Positions 15,245 through 24,064 of a stretch of 30,765 nucleotides of DNA are shown here, piece after piece. The stretch comes from CANHEE01 sp043777755. GTDB taxonomy: Bacteria > Bacteroidota > Bacteroidia > Chitinophagales > Saprospiraceae. The stretch lies in NCBI GenBank assembly GCA_043777755.1, contig JAYWHK010000086.1, positions 1 to 30,765 of the forward strand, read 5' to 3'. The position numbers and the translations under genes are program-made. The notes beneath the pieces are model-generated. The model did not search any database and was not told the origin of the DNA. It was given only the letters and a program-made list of their open reading frames with translations. Position 1 is the first letter of the stretch. The number at the start of each line of letters is the position of its first letter.

Positions 15245-15290
15245 ACAAAAAAAGCGTTTTGATTTAAGTAAAACCTAAAACAAAACGCTT
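15245..15290 (-). terminator. Terminator of the isomerase gene
   Basis: AAGCGTTTTG (15252-15261) pairs with CAAAACGCTT (15281-15290) across a 19-base loop. On the minus strand the stem is followed by a T-run. It lies about 17 bases after the isomerase stop codon. Confidence 0.75.
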
Positions 15291-15306
15291 CTATATAAAA
15301 AAAGTT

Positions 15307-16299
15307 TTACACTTTTGCCAATTCACTTTTCAAATAATCAATCGCCTTGACTTCGATGCTATCTACTTCACGGTGATCAGACAAATAACAAGAAATCCAA
15401 TCGCCCAAATAAGTGAAATACATCGCTTTTTCTACCAAACTACGACCTTTTGAGAAAACCTCAATAATCGTAGGTGTATATTCACGAATGATATTTTTGT
15501 TGATTTCGATACGAACTGAGTTGCGTTCAAAATCATCTTTGTTACGGAAATAAATCACCGCCAAATCTTTGTTGTTGATTCTCCAACCCACCAGTTCGTT
15601 GTGGTTCATTTCTGGAATTACATGATGCCAACACAACATTTTTGCGTTTTCGTTCACTTGCTGACGGAAACGAACCGCCACAGCTTCCATTCTATCCGTC
15701 GTATAAATTACAGGAATTTTACCATGCAACATTTGAGCGATTTTAGCCGCACGTTTGCGAATGTCCGCATCTTCTTTTTCCAATAATTTTACAGAACTCG
15801 CTACTTGTTTGATGGTTTTGCTTGAAATCAAACGTAATTTGTTCAAAATAAACAATTGTTGGACAAAAGATAAACCCAAACAAGCACGTGGCGAAGGCCA
15901 GTTTGGTGGTAGCGTGATGTAATCCAAGCCCAATTCTTTTGCTTTCGCAATCAATTTTCCGCCCGATGCCACACAAACAACCTTTGCCCCTGATGACAAC
16001 ATCAAGTCCAATGCCGCCAAAGTTTCTTCTGTATTTCCAGAATACGAAGAAGCAATTGCCAATGTATTTTTACCTACCCAATTTGGGATGTCGTAACCTT
16101 TTCCTACTACATAAGGGATTTTGATTTCATCTCGAATGAACTCTTGTACATAATTTCCGCCGATACCAGAACCGCCCAATCCCGAAATATAAACATTGCG
16201 GATTGTTCCTTTTGGTTTATTGATGACAGCCTTGCTGCCGATTTCGAGCGCCTCTACCAAAGAAGCTGGGAAACGCTCCACTAATTCGTGCATTTTCAT
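15307..16299 (-). CDS. Bifunctional phosphoglucose/phosphomannose isomerase
   Basis: This SIS-domain enzyme interconverts glucose-6-phosphate or mannose-6-phosphate with fructose-6-phosphate in central and mannose/GDP-mannose metabolism. The 330 residues match the archaeal/bacterial bifunctional PGI/PMI family. Visible motifs are the sugar-phosphate binding GLGGSGIGG at 40-48 and SSYSGNTEET at 84-93. Then come QQVNENAK with Glu217 and EMNHNELVGW with His233, spaced 16 residues apart like the catalytic Glu and His of the Pyrobaculum enzyme (from memory Glu203/His219). A C-terminal helical segment follows. It is transcribed divergently from the glycosyltransferase gene, and a TATCTTTG box is at 16333-16340. 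Confidence 0.92.
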   Translation of the reverse strand: MKMHELVERFPASLVEALEIGSKAVINKPKGTIRNVYISGLGGSGIGGNYVQEFIRDEIKIPYVVGKGYDIPNWVGKNTLAIASSYSGNTEETLAALDLMLSSGAKVVCVASGGKLIAKAKELGLDYITLPPNWPSPRACLGLSFVQQLFILNKLRLISSKTIKQVASSVKLLEKEDADIRKRAAKIAQMLHGKIPVIYTTDRMEAVAVRFRQQVNENAKMLCWHHVIPEMNHNELVGWRINNKDLAVIYFRNKDDFERNSVRIEINKNIIREYTPTIIEVFSKGRSLVEKAMYFTYLGDWISCYLSDHREVDSIEVKAIDYLKSELAKV

Positions 16300-16332
16300 C
16301 TTTATCTATATATTTTTTGTGAAAAACGAGTG

Positions 16333-16340
16333 CAAAGATA
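16333..16340 (-). promoter_or_regulatory. -7 box of the isomerase gene
   Basis: The minus strand reads TATCTTTG, 34 bases before the isomerase start codon. The -33 element is weak. Confidence 0.6.
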
Positions 16341-16389
16341 CTCGTTTTCTATCAAATAACTAACATTCAATGTTGTTAAATTGTAAATT

Positions 16390-16422
16390 TTTGAAAAAAT
16401 AAATTTCTTATTGCTATCTTTG
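16390..16422 (+). promoter_or_regulatory. Promoter of the glycosyltransferase gene
   Basis: TTTG at 16390-16393 and TATCTTTG at 16415-16422 are 21 bases apart, close to the Bacteroidota -33/-7 pattern. The start codon is 40 bases further on. Confidence 0.65.
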
Positions 16423-16461
16423 CGTTAAAAGATATGTATCATTTAGAAAAAAAATTGACTT

Positions 16462-17823
16462 ATGCAATCTAAATCGCTCACTACCCTACTCGCCACAATC
16501 TTCTCATTGTCAATACTTTACATTGGTTTTTTAGTAGAACGAACAGATTTCAATGCTTTGTTTTTTTCTTTTTTAATATCATTTTTAGGATTTTTATATC
16601 TAAGTAAAATATTTTTTAGAAATAGTATTTTTGAAATAAAAATAATACATTTAATTTACCTCGGAATTGCCCTTCGTTTTGTCCTTTGCTTTTCCTTTCC
16701 ACACCTTTCTGACGACATTTTTCGGTTTTATTGGGACGGAAAATTAATCGCTCATGGCTACAATCCATTTAGTCATTTACCATCGTATTTTATTGACAAT
16801 CAGCTATTTACAAGTGAAAAAGATATTTTTATTTTTCAACATTTAAATTCTCCAAATTATTTTTCGGTCTATCCGCCTGTTTGTCAAATTGTTTTTTTTT
16901 TAGCTTATAAAATGTCTTTTGAAAATATTTTCATCGCCGCTATTTTGATGAAATTATTTCTTTTCGCTTGCGAAGTAGGCACTATTTTTCTAATAAAAAA
17001 AATGAGTTCCAAACAAAATGCCTTATTGTACGCTTTGAATCCTTTGTGTATCATCGAAATTTGTGGAAATTTGCACTTTGAAGGGGCAATGATTTTTTTC
17101 TTCGTGGCGATGTTGTATGTGTTGGATATTATAGTCAAAAATAATTCCCTGTTCACTAAAAAACTATTCATTGTTCGTTGTTCACTGTTATTAGCCTTGT
17201 CCGTTTGTTCCAAACTTTTGACGCTAATGTTTTTACCAATTTTAACTTGGGAATTGGTAGCACAGACTTTAGTCCGTGACGACTCAAGGACTAAAGTCCG
17301 TGCTACCTTCAAATCCATCATTTTCCCAATTTTCACCATATTCTTCATCGTTTTGTTTTTTTATCCTTTAATAAGTGAAACATTTGTCGCTAATTTTTCA
17401 AAAAGCATTAATTTATATTTTCAAAAATTTGAGTTCAATGCCAGTTTTTATTATATTTTAAAAAAAATCACCACCTTGCATTATGGTTTTCATCCAATTG
17501 AGCGTGTTTCTGGATTTTTAAGTATGGTCGTTTTAGCAAGCGTCGCTTATTTAACATTTGCAAAAAAAGACTTATATGACAAACTATTTTGGCTTTTTTT
17601 CGTATATTTATTGTGTCAAAGCACCGTACATCCTTGGTATTTGACCACTTTGGTAGCCTTATCTGTTTTAGCCCAAAAAAAAATTGGCTTGATTTGGTCA
17701 GGTTTGGTTTTTTTAAGTTACAGCCATTACGCAAACGGAATATATAAAGAAAATTTCAATTTGATTATACTGGAATATGGAATTTTGGCGTTAATATTGT
17801 TTAATGATAATATGAGAAAATAG
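16462..17823 (+). CDS. Polytopic GT-C-like glycosyltransferase (mannosyltransferase type)
   Basis: The 453-residue integral membrane protein has about ten to twelve hydrophobic segments. The first extramembrane loop contains HLSDDIFRFYWDGKL at 81-95 and GYNPFSHLP, the acidic-pair/WDG signature of GT-C enzymes that use polyprenyl-phosphate sugars, such as the alpha-mannosyltransferases. FSVYPPVCQIVF and ALNPLCIIEICGNLHFEG are further family-like motifs. Acceptor and sugar are not known; the divergent phosphomannose isomerase hints at mannose. Residues 266-282 are encoded by an inserted palindromic repeat (17257-17306) that keeps the frame and adds a hydrophilic loop between two membrane helices. 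The stop is 56 bases before the next gene. Confidence 0.82.
   Translation: MQSKSLTTLLATIFSLSILYIGFLVERTDFNALFFSFLISFLGFLYLSKIFFRNSIFEIKIIHLIYLGIALRFVLCFSFPHLSDDIFRFYWDGKLIAHGYNPFSHLPSYFIDNQLFTSEKDIFIFQHLNSPNYFSVYPPVCQIVFFLAYKMSFENIFIAAILMKLFLFACEVGTIFLIKKMSSKQNALLYALNPLCIIEICGNLHFEGAMIFFFVAMLYVLDIIVKNNSLFTKKLFIVRCSLLLALSVCSKLLTLMFLPILTWELVAQTLVRDDSRTKVRATFKSIIFPIFTIFFIVLFFYPLISETFVANFSKSINLYFQKFEFNASFYYILKKITTLHYGFHPIERVSGFLSMVVLASVAYLTFAKKDLYDKLFWLFFVYLLCQSTVHPWYLTTLVALSVLAQKKIGLIWSGLVFLSYSHYANGIYKENFNLIILEYGILALILFNDNMRK
17257..17306. repeat. Palindromic repeat embedded in the glycosyltransferase reading frame
   Basis: GTAGCACAGACTTTAGTCC (17257-17275) and GGACTAAAGTCCGTGCTAC (17288-17306) are complementary at 18 of 19 positions, with a 12-base loop. 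The frame stays open through it, giving VAQTLVRDDSRTKVRAT. Such 'GTAGCACGGACTTTAGTCC'-type palindromes look like mobile intergenic repeats rather than ordinary coding sequence. Confidence 0.75.
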
Positions 17824-17844
17824 AGAAAAAGCACGCCTTTTCTC
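17823..17844. repeat. 22-bp palindrome, third copy of the GAGAAAAGGC family
   Basis: GAGAAAAAGC-AC-GCCTTTTCTC is the same palindrome as at 4831-4852 and 4877-4898, in the opposite central orientation and with one arm base changed. It begins on the last base of the glycosyltransferase stop codon, so it may also serve as a transcriptional hairpin before the MORN-caspase gene. Confidence 0.75.
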
Positions 17845-17879
17845 GAAATACAAAAACCAATTTATTAGAAAAATAAAAT

Positions 17880-19622
17880 ATGAAACATTTGAATTTTTTG
17901 AAAAAAATAAAACTGAGTTTAGCCTTGCTTTTATGTGCGCAAATCCTTCAAGCTCAATGCGTGAGTGGTGATTGCAAAAATGGAAAAGGCGCATTTATTT
18001 ATCCAAGTGGCGCAAAATACGTTGGCGAATTTAAAAATGGAGAAATCCATGGCGTAGGAACTTGCACTTATTCCGATGGAAGCCGCTACGAAGGTCAATG
18101 GGCGAACCGTTATCCCGAAGGGAAAGGTGCAAAAACACTCAAAGATGGCACAAAATTAACTGGAAGTTGGAAAAAAGGTATTTTGATGGACGGTCAGGAA
18201 ATCAAAACCAATGGTGCAACGTTGGTTGCAAAAGGCAAGCAAGATGGCGACGGAACAACCATTCAATCAGGTTGTATCAATGGCGATTGTGAAAATGGAC
18301 AAGGTACGTATGCTTATCCTGATGGCTCAAAATACGAAGGGCAATTTGCCAAAGGAAAAATCCACGGTTACGGTACGTTCTACTACGCCAATGGAGAAAA
18401 ATACATTGGCGCTTTTAAAGAAAACGTAGCCAATGGCAAAGGAACAATTTATCATGTTGATGCAACACAGACCAGTGGCGAATGGAAAGATGGCGAATAC
18501 ATTGGCAACAGTATGATTGAATCAGGTCGAGTTGGTTGTATTTCTGGCGATTGCAAAAACGGAAAAGGAACATACATCTATAAAGATGGCGATGCAAAAT
18601 ATGTCGGTCAGTTCAAAAATGAAATGCCTTCAGGGCAAGGTGCAGTTTATTATGCCAATGGCGAGCGTTATGTTGGTGAATGGGAAAATGGTAGTTTTTA
18701 CGGAAAAGGCACGCTCTTTTTGACCGATGGAACAGAGGTCACAGGCAACTGGGAAGATGGTACTTATGTAGGAAAAGAAGGAGATAAAAAAGAAGAAACA
18801 ACTGTTGCAGAAAATGTAAAAAACAAAGCTATTGAAAACGAAAAAAATACGCAAGAAACTGACAAGCAAGTAGTTACAAAAAAAGAAGCTGCAACCCAAA
18901 AACTAAATGTATGGGCATTGGTTGTTGGTGTTTCGACGTATTCGCATATGCCAGTTTTACGTTATACCGACGACGATGCGTACAGGATGTATGCTTTTTT
19001 GAAAAGCCCCGAAGGTGGTGCTTTGGCGGATAATCGTGTAAAAATTTTGATTGATGAAGAAGCGACGCACGAAAATATAGTAAACAGCGCAAAAGCATTG
19101 TTTGATAAAGCTGGGCCAAATGATTTGGTAATGATGTATTTTTCGGGTCATGGCTTGAAAGGTTCTTTTTTGCCAATAGATTATGATGGTTACAATAATA
19201 AATTGGAACACGAAGAATTAAATCAGATTTTTAAAACAAGCCCTGCCAAATACAAACTTTGTATCGCAGATGCTTGTCACTCAGGCAGTCTTTTTGCGAT
19301 GCGTGGCGCAAGTGCTGAAAACGCATTGGTGAGCTATTATTCAAGCTTGGCGAATGCCAAATCGGGAACTGCCCTGATTATGTCGTCAAAAAGCGAAGAA
19401 TCTTCCTTAGAATCAAGCGGATTGCGCCAAGGCGTTTTTAGTCATTTTATGATACGTGGTTTAAAAGGCGAGGCGGACAGCGACGATAATAACATCGTAA
19501 GCGTACAAGAATTGTTTGATTTTGTTTCAAAAAACGTAGAAGAATATACGGGTCGCCGCCAAACACCAGTCATTCAAGGCGACTACGACCCAATAATGAC
19601 AGTGGCAGTGAAAAGGAATTAG
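17880..19622 (+). CDS. Secreted MORN-repeat protein with caspase-like (C14) protease domain
   Basis: A signal peptide (to about QILQAQ, residue 26) exports the protein. Three modules of 85-90 residues follow. Each opens with a C(V/I)xGDC motif (C27/C32, C132/C137, C220/C225) and contains MORN-type strands (GAKYVGEFKNGEIHGVGT, GSKYEGQFAKGKIHGYGT, ERYVGEWENGSFYGKGT). A Lys/Glu-rich linker covers about 300-340. The C-terminal domain (about 342-580) is caspase/metacaspase-like (ALVVGVSTYSHMPVLRYTDD), with catalytic His424 in YFSGHG and Cys466 in IADACHSG. Caspase-fold enzymes cut after Arg, Lys or Asp; specificity cannot be read here. MORN repeats bind lipids or proteins and could tether the protease. 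The paired Cys in each module suggest disulfides in the periplasm or outside. Confidence 0.92.
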   Translation: MKHLNFLKKIKLSLALLLCAQILQAQCVSGDCKNGKGAFIYPSGAKYVGEFKNGEIHGVGTCTYSDGSRYEGQWANRYPEGKGAKTLKDGTKLTGSWKKGILMDGQEIKTNGATLVAKGKQDGDGTTIQSGCINGDCENGQGTYAYPDGSKYEGQFAKGKIHGYGTFYYANGEKYIGAFKENVANGKGTIYHVDATQTSGEWKDGEYIGNSMIESGRVGCISGDCKNGKGTYIYKDGDAKYVGQFKNEMPSGQGAVYYANGERYVGEWENGSFYGKGTLFLTDGTEVTGNWEDGTYVGKEGDKKEETTVAENVKNKAIENEKNTQETDKQVVTKKEAATQKLNVWALVVGVSTYSHMPVLRYTDDDAYRMYAFLKSPEGGALADNRVKILIDEEATHENIVNSAKALFDKAGPNDLVMMYFSGHGLKGSFLPIDYDGYNNKLEHEELNQIFKTSPAKYKLCIADACHSGSLFAMRGASAENALVSYYSSLANAKSGTALIMSSKSEESSLESSGLRQGVFSHFMIRGLKGEADSDDNNIVSVQELFDFVSKNVEEYTGRRQTPVIQGDYDPIMTVAVKRN

Positions 19623-19648
19623 AAAGTGGAAAAGTAAGAAAGTGGGAA

Positions 19649-19700
19649 AGTATTAAGTATTGCTGTCGTTAATTGTGCTACGACATCAATACTTAATACT
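19649..19700. terminator. Long hairpin between convergent genes
   Basis: Arms 19649-19669 and 19680-19700 are complementary at 20 of 21 positions with a ten-base loop. It lies between the convergent protease and helicase genes, so a bidirectional terminator is the simplest reading. There is no clear T-run, so a palindromic repeat is also possible. Confidence 0.55.
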
Positions 19701-19714
19701 CAACTACTATTTAC

Positions 19715-19827
19715 TACACTGTTTGAAAAGTTTGTTATTGTTTATAATTGTTGTATTGTTTTGATTTTCAATTAGTCAGAACCATTTCAAACAATAGCAA
19801 ACATTAAATAACTAAAAAAACGGTGTA
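19715..19827 (-). repeat. 113-bp MITE-like repeat, copy B
   Basis: This is the reverse complement of copy A (15115-15227), with equal length and high identity. It is bounded by TTTAC on both sides (ending at 19714 and beginning at 19828), a perfect candidate 5-bp target-site duplication. The right-hand TTTAC runs up to the stop codon of the helicase gene (19832-19834). It has no ORF. Confidence 0.82.
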
Positions 19828-19831
19828 TTTA

Positions 19832-22800
19832 CTAACCCAATTTTATCAAATTCATCAATTCTTGGGTGCTGAGTTTGCCGCTTGCATCAGTTCCTTCGAG
19901 GAGCGAATCCGCCAAATCTCGTTTGGTAGCGTGTAATCCTACGATTTTTTCCTCAATGGTATTTTCAGTAATAAGGCGATAAATCGTAACGGGGCGTTGC
20001 TGTCCGATACGATGCGCACGGTCAGAGGCTTGGTCTTCTACGGCAGGATTCCACCACGGATCCATGTGAATTACGTAATCCGCTGCGGTCAAGTTGAGTC
20101 CCGTTCCACCAGCTTTTAGGCTAATTAAAAACAAATCGCCATTACCTGCTTGAAAGGCTTTCATCATCGCTTCACGCTCTTTGAGTGGTGTCTGACCGTC
20201 AAGATAATGGTAATTGATGCCTTTCTTTTTTACGTATTCTTCTATCAAATGCAAGTGTTTTACAAATTGACTAAACACCAATGCTTTGTGTCCGTTTTCC
20301 AATAATTCTTCTACGACTTCGCCAAAAAGCTCCAACTTTGCGCTTCCAATAGGCAAATCAGGCTGCAACATTTGCGGATGACAACAGGCTTGGCGCAAAC
20401 GGCTGATTTCTGCCAAAACCTTAAAGCGAGCATCGTTGCCTTTTTCGTTAGTGGATTCTTCCAAACTTTGAATCGCTGTTTGACGGAGTGCCTCGTAAAA
20501 AGCACGTTCTTCATCGCTGAGTTGAACGGTCAAAGTAATTTCGGTTTTGCTTGGCAACTCGTCCAACACTTCGCTTTTCTTTCTCCTCAAAATAAAAGGT
20601 TGAACCAAACGACGAAGTTGTAGCTTTTTCTCCAAATCGCCATTTTTTTCAATAGGATTGGCAAAACGCTCATTAAAATAATTCAATGTGCCTAACAAAC
20701 CTGGATTGATAAAATTAATGATACTCCACAATTCGCCCAAGTGATTTTCAATAGGCGTACCCGTCGTAATAATTTTAAAATCTCCTTGCAATTCGTAAGC
20801 GGCTTTTGTACGTTTGGCGGTCGTATTTTTGATGGCTTGCGCCTCATCTAAAATAATGGTGGTAAAACGTTTTTGTACCAACATATCAGACGCTTGCTGA
20901 AGCAAACCATAGCTACAAACCAAAATATCAAATGCCCCAAGCTCGTCCAAAGTTTGTTTTCTATCGCCAGCACCAAACAAAATGGGTGTCAAAGTAGGTG
21001 CAAATTTTCGGATTTCATTCATCCAATTGATACTTACCGAAGATGGCGCAACGACCAATGCGGGGCCGTCTGCGGCACGATTGATAAGTACCGCCATGGC
21101 TTGAATCGTCTTTCCAAGTCCCATATCATCAGCCAAACAAGCACCTACGCCCCAAGCCGATAATTGCGATAACCATTCAAAACCTTGTTGTTGGTAGCTA
21201 CGCAATTCTGCTTGAAAAGTAGTTGGCACTTTTGGACGATATTCTTTTGCTTCTCGAATCATTTCCAAATGTTTTTTCCAATGCGAATCTGTTTTTACAT
21301 TGTCAATACCATCAAGTAACTCTTCCATCGCCGAAGCCGCCAAAGGATTAAAACGAAGTTTGCCTTTGTGTTCGTCCAAGAATCCTTCGAGTTCTCGAAG
21401 GCGTTTTTGGAAGCGTTTGGTCAATGCAATGAACTGACCGTCAGCCACTTCTATAAAATTACCTTTACTATTTTTTATCAAGCCCATCAGTTGTTGCATA
21501 GACAACACTAAGTCTTGACCGATTTTTATTTCGCCCGTAATCCCAAACCAATCATTGTCTTTTGATACTTTTACACTCAAACTATTGACATCTAATTGTT
21601 TCAATACTTTGAATTTTTCGCCTTTGGGCCATTCCAAAATGACCGCTTTTGCTTCACGCAAAGGCTGTATTTCGAGCAATAATTGCAGACATTCGTCTAT
21701 CCCATCAATCTGCCATTCGAGCGTTGGCGTTGGGTCATTTTTTAATAAAGTAATCCCTTCTAAAACAGCTGTGAGGTTTTTCTTTTCCTTTTTTATATTT
21801 CTAACAGCACGAATCCGTTTCCCGTTAATTTCTGCCAAAACATTTTCACGACCCGTACCTGGTTTCATGTAAGGAGCTTCGGGCGCAAAAGGTTTTACGA
21901 AAAGCTCCACCTTGAAGCCTTCGCCTGACGACATCAAATGAGCAAAAATGCTGGTGTCCGCATCAACCGTAGGAATTGAGCTGTCTTCTTCTGCCAATTC
22001 GGAGTGAACAGTCACGATTTTTGACAAAGAACTCAGTACTTTTGCCAAGGTCGCTTTGGCAGTTTCGGGAAACCTGGTATCACGTCCGCCCAAGGCTTTC
22101 GCAACGTTCACGTGAGCTGCCGTGTATTGAATCAATGCCCAGCGAGTCGGAGTTTCTTTAACAAAATTTACCATATTTGAGCCATCAAAATCAAAACGGA
22201 CAACATATTGACCATTTTTTAACTCTACCACTATTTCAGGTTCTTTTTTGACCAATTCACAAGGAATTCCGCTTTGCAAGAATAAATTTGGTGCGCCAAG
22301 CATCGCTTTGAAGGCTTTCAAAGGATCAATATAATAGCTTGTACCACCGCCCCAATAGCCCGTGCTTTCCTCTTTTACGGCACGACCAATTTGTCTATCT
22401 TGTTCGGTCGTACCATCAGGAAGGTTATTTTCTGAAAAACGCTTGAGTGCCAAATTTCGCCCAGCTGTCCAGCCCTTTTTACCGTAACTTTGTTCCAAAG
22501 GTTGTACGTGAGCGCGTTCAAAATCCACTTGCCAAACGATGCGGTTTAAAAACTGTGGAGCATCTTCTTTTTTCTCTTTTGCAGAAGGTGCGTCGCCCGT
22601 GAGTTGTAGCAAAGCATCTAATTTGCGCTCCCATTCTTCGGCAACATGAAGTCCATCTTTAATAGGTTTTGCAGCAATTTCTTTTTGAAGCTCCATGGTT
22701 CTTCTAGCATAAAACATAGCTTTCGAGTCATCTTTTACCCAACCCGCCAATAAAGAAGAAAACTCGAGTTCAAACCATTTATAGCCATTTTCGTTGGCTC

Positions 22801-23968
22801 TTTTAGCATAAGTTTCCAACAAAGAAATTTCACTATTATTAGGCACTTGCTGCATCCAATGAGTCACTAATGCAAAAATATGCAAATGGGTAGTCGTATG
22901 ATTCTGACCGCTAATATCAACTTTTCGAGAAGAAGCCATACCCAAAAGGAAATTACTAAATAATTCAAGCATCATAACGGGCAAACCATTACCGTATTTT
23001 TTGAATAATTCTACTTGCTTTTTGATGCTCAAAACGTCCGTTTTTTTAATCAATAAAGCAAGAATATAGTAAGAACTGAATGAAAGTCCATAAAATTCTT
23101 TTTTGGTAGAACCTTTAATGAGTTTACGAATCGCATCGCCCGAAGCAATCACACCATCAAAATCTCCTTTTGCCATTGCTACAACGCCCGTATGGGTCAA
23201 ATTGGCATCTTTATTTTTAGCGATTTGGTCAAATTTGCCTTCTATGGCTTCTTGATAAATCAAATAAGGAGTCAAACGAGCCTTGACTTCTGGCACATGA
23301 AAACAAGGCAATTCTTTTGCCATTTTCAAATATTCATCTATTTTTTTGAGCTGCTGTTGCTTGGGCGAAATCTCTAAAATCAAAGCCTGCACTTGGATAG
23401 GACTTGGAATTTTACTAAACCATGTTTCGTCAAAAGGTGTAAAAAACAACTTATTAGAGTCATAATTAAAATTAAGATTAAACAATGAAAGAACGTTGTC
23501 AATCTTTGTGTCATCTCTTTCATTCAATGCTATAATGTATTCTCTCTCTGCATCGTGAATACTATGAGAATAATTACTCAAATAAATTTGTTGCGTATGT
23601 TGATATATATGGACTCTCCGTGCTTTTCTTATTGCTTTTACAAATGGTTCATAGAACTTATAAGCTGGCGCACGGTGAAAAATAACATTCATTGCCATTT
23701 TTGTAACCGTGAACTCCTGTCCGACCATGGTCATTAAATCTGTATTGCTGACAAGGTCTTCAGCTATTTTTATAATCTCTTTTTGTGCAGTTATTAAAGA
23801 AGTTGCTCCTTCTGCTCTTGCTTCCGCACAAAGATCTGTCAAAACAGCTTTCTTTGCACTCGTATAAAACATGGAGAGCAAATACAGCATATACTGCTCG
23901 TTTTCGCTACATTTTTGAAAATTATCCCAAATACTATTGATTTGTTCTTGATGTTCCTGATGTGTCAT
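19832..23968 (-). CDS. SNF2-family DEAD/DEAH-box helicase-like ATPase
   Basis: I choose ATG 23968 (1378 residues). The frame also has a TTG at 23995, but that codon lies inside the TATTTTTG promoter box at 23993-24000. Residues 1 to about 600 are an unrecognised, mostly helical region. The SNF2 ATPase core follows: LADDMGLGKTIQAM with Walker Lys953, DEAQ box at about 1041-1044 (ILDEAQAIKN), TGTPIENHLGELWSI. The helicase C domain has FSQFVKHLHLI, ISLKAGGTGLNLTAADYVIH and QASDRAHRIGQQRP (about 1312-1325). This family translocates on double-stranded DNA and remodels protein-DNA complexes; the bacterial RapA/HepA relatives act on RNA polymerase. The exact target is unknown. It lies 97 bases downstream of aat on the same strand but has its own promoter box. 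Confidence 0.92.
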   Translation of the reverse strand: MTHQEHQEQINSIWDNFQKCSENEQYMLYLLSMFYTSAKKAVLTDLCAEARAEGATSLITAQKEIIKIAEDLVSNTDLMTMVGQEFTVTKMAMNVIFHRAPAYKFYEPFVKAIRKARRVHIYQHTQQIYLSNYSHSIHDAEREYIIALNERDDTKIDNVLSLFNLNFNYDSNKLFFTPFDETWFSKIPSPIQVQALILEISPKQQQLKKIDEYLKMAKELPCFHVPEVKARLTPYLIYQEAIEGKFDQIAKNKDANLTHTGVVAMAKGDFDGVIASGDAIRKLIKGSTKKEFYGLSFSSYYILALLIKKTDVLSIKKQVELFKKYGNGLPVMMLELFSNFLLGMASSRKVDISGQNHTTTHLHIFALVTHWMQQVPNNSEISLLETYAKRANENGYKWFELEFSSLLAGWVKDDSKAMFYARRTMELQKEIAAKPIKDGLHVAEEWERKLDALLQLTGDAPSAKEKKEDAPQFLNRIVWQVDFERAHVQPLEQSYGKKGWTAGRNLALKRFSENNLPDGTTEQDRQIGRAVKEESTGYWGGGTSYYIDPLKAFKAMLGAPNLFLQSGIPCELVKKEPEIVVELKNGQYVVRFDFDGSNMVNFVKETPTRWALIQYTAAHVNVAKALGGRDTRFPETAKATLAKVLSSLSKIVTVHSELAEEDSSIPTVDADTSIFAHLMSSGEGFKVELFVKPFAPEAPYMKPGTGRENVLAEINGKRIRAVRNIKKEKKNLTAVLEGITLLKNDPTPTLEWQIDGIDECLQLLLEIQPLREAKAVILEWPKGEKFKVLKQLDVNSLSVKVSKDNDWFGITGEIKIGQDLVLSMQQLMGLIKNSKGNFIEVADGQFIALTKRFQKRLRELEGFLDEHKGKLRFNPLAASAMEELLDGIDNVKTDSHWKKHLEMIREAKEYRPKVPTTFQAELRSYQQQGFEWLSQLSAWGVGACLADDMGLGKTIQAMAVLINRAADGPALVVAPSSVSINWMNEIRKFAPTLTPILFGAGDRKQTLDELGAFDILVCSYGLLQQASDMLVQKRFTTIILDEAQAIKNTTAKRTKAAYELQGDFKIITTGTPIENHLGELWSIINFINPGLLGTLNYFNERFANPIEKNGDLEKKLQLRRLVQPFILRRKKSEVLDELPSKTEITLTVQLSDEERAFYEALRQTAIQSLEESTNEKGNDARFKVLAEISRLRQACCHPQMLQPDLPIGSAKLELFGEVVEELLENGHKALVFSQFVKHLHLIEEYVKKKGINYHYLDGQTPLKEREAMMKAFQAGNGDLFLISLKAGGTGLNLTAADYVIHMDPWWNPAVEDQASDRAHRIGQQRPVTIYRLITENTIEEKIVGLHATKRDLADSLLEGTDASGKLSTQELMNLIKLG

Positions 23969-23992
23969 AGATGATTTTTTATAAAAATTTTG

Positions 23993-24000
23993 CAAAAATA
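23993..24000 (-). promoter_or_regulatory. -7 box of the SNF2 gene
   Basis: The minus strand reads TATTTTTG (TAnnTTTG), 24 bases before the ATG at 23968. It gives a short leader and decides the start against the upstream TTG. Confidence 0.6.
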
Positions 24001-24064
24001 AGTTTTTTTAGAAAAATTCTCCTATTAATATTACAAAATTTTATAGAAAAAAATTAAAAACATT

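Noticed and set aside
14987..15306. A transposase or tRNA gene near the repeat elements
   Set aside because: No frame of useful length, no cloverleaf or TTCRA-type arm could be found; only repeats and a terminator are present.
17880..18780. Tandem repeats in the MORN region considered as a non-coding repeat array or CRISPR
   Set aside because: The repeats are protein-level MORN modules in one open frame with irregular DNA spacing; no CRISPR repeat-spacer pattern exists anywhere in the window.
23969..23995. TTG start for the SNF2 helicase at 23995
   Set aside because: The codon is inside a TATTTTTG promoter box; ATG at 23968 fits better.
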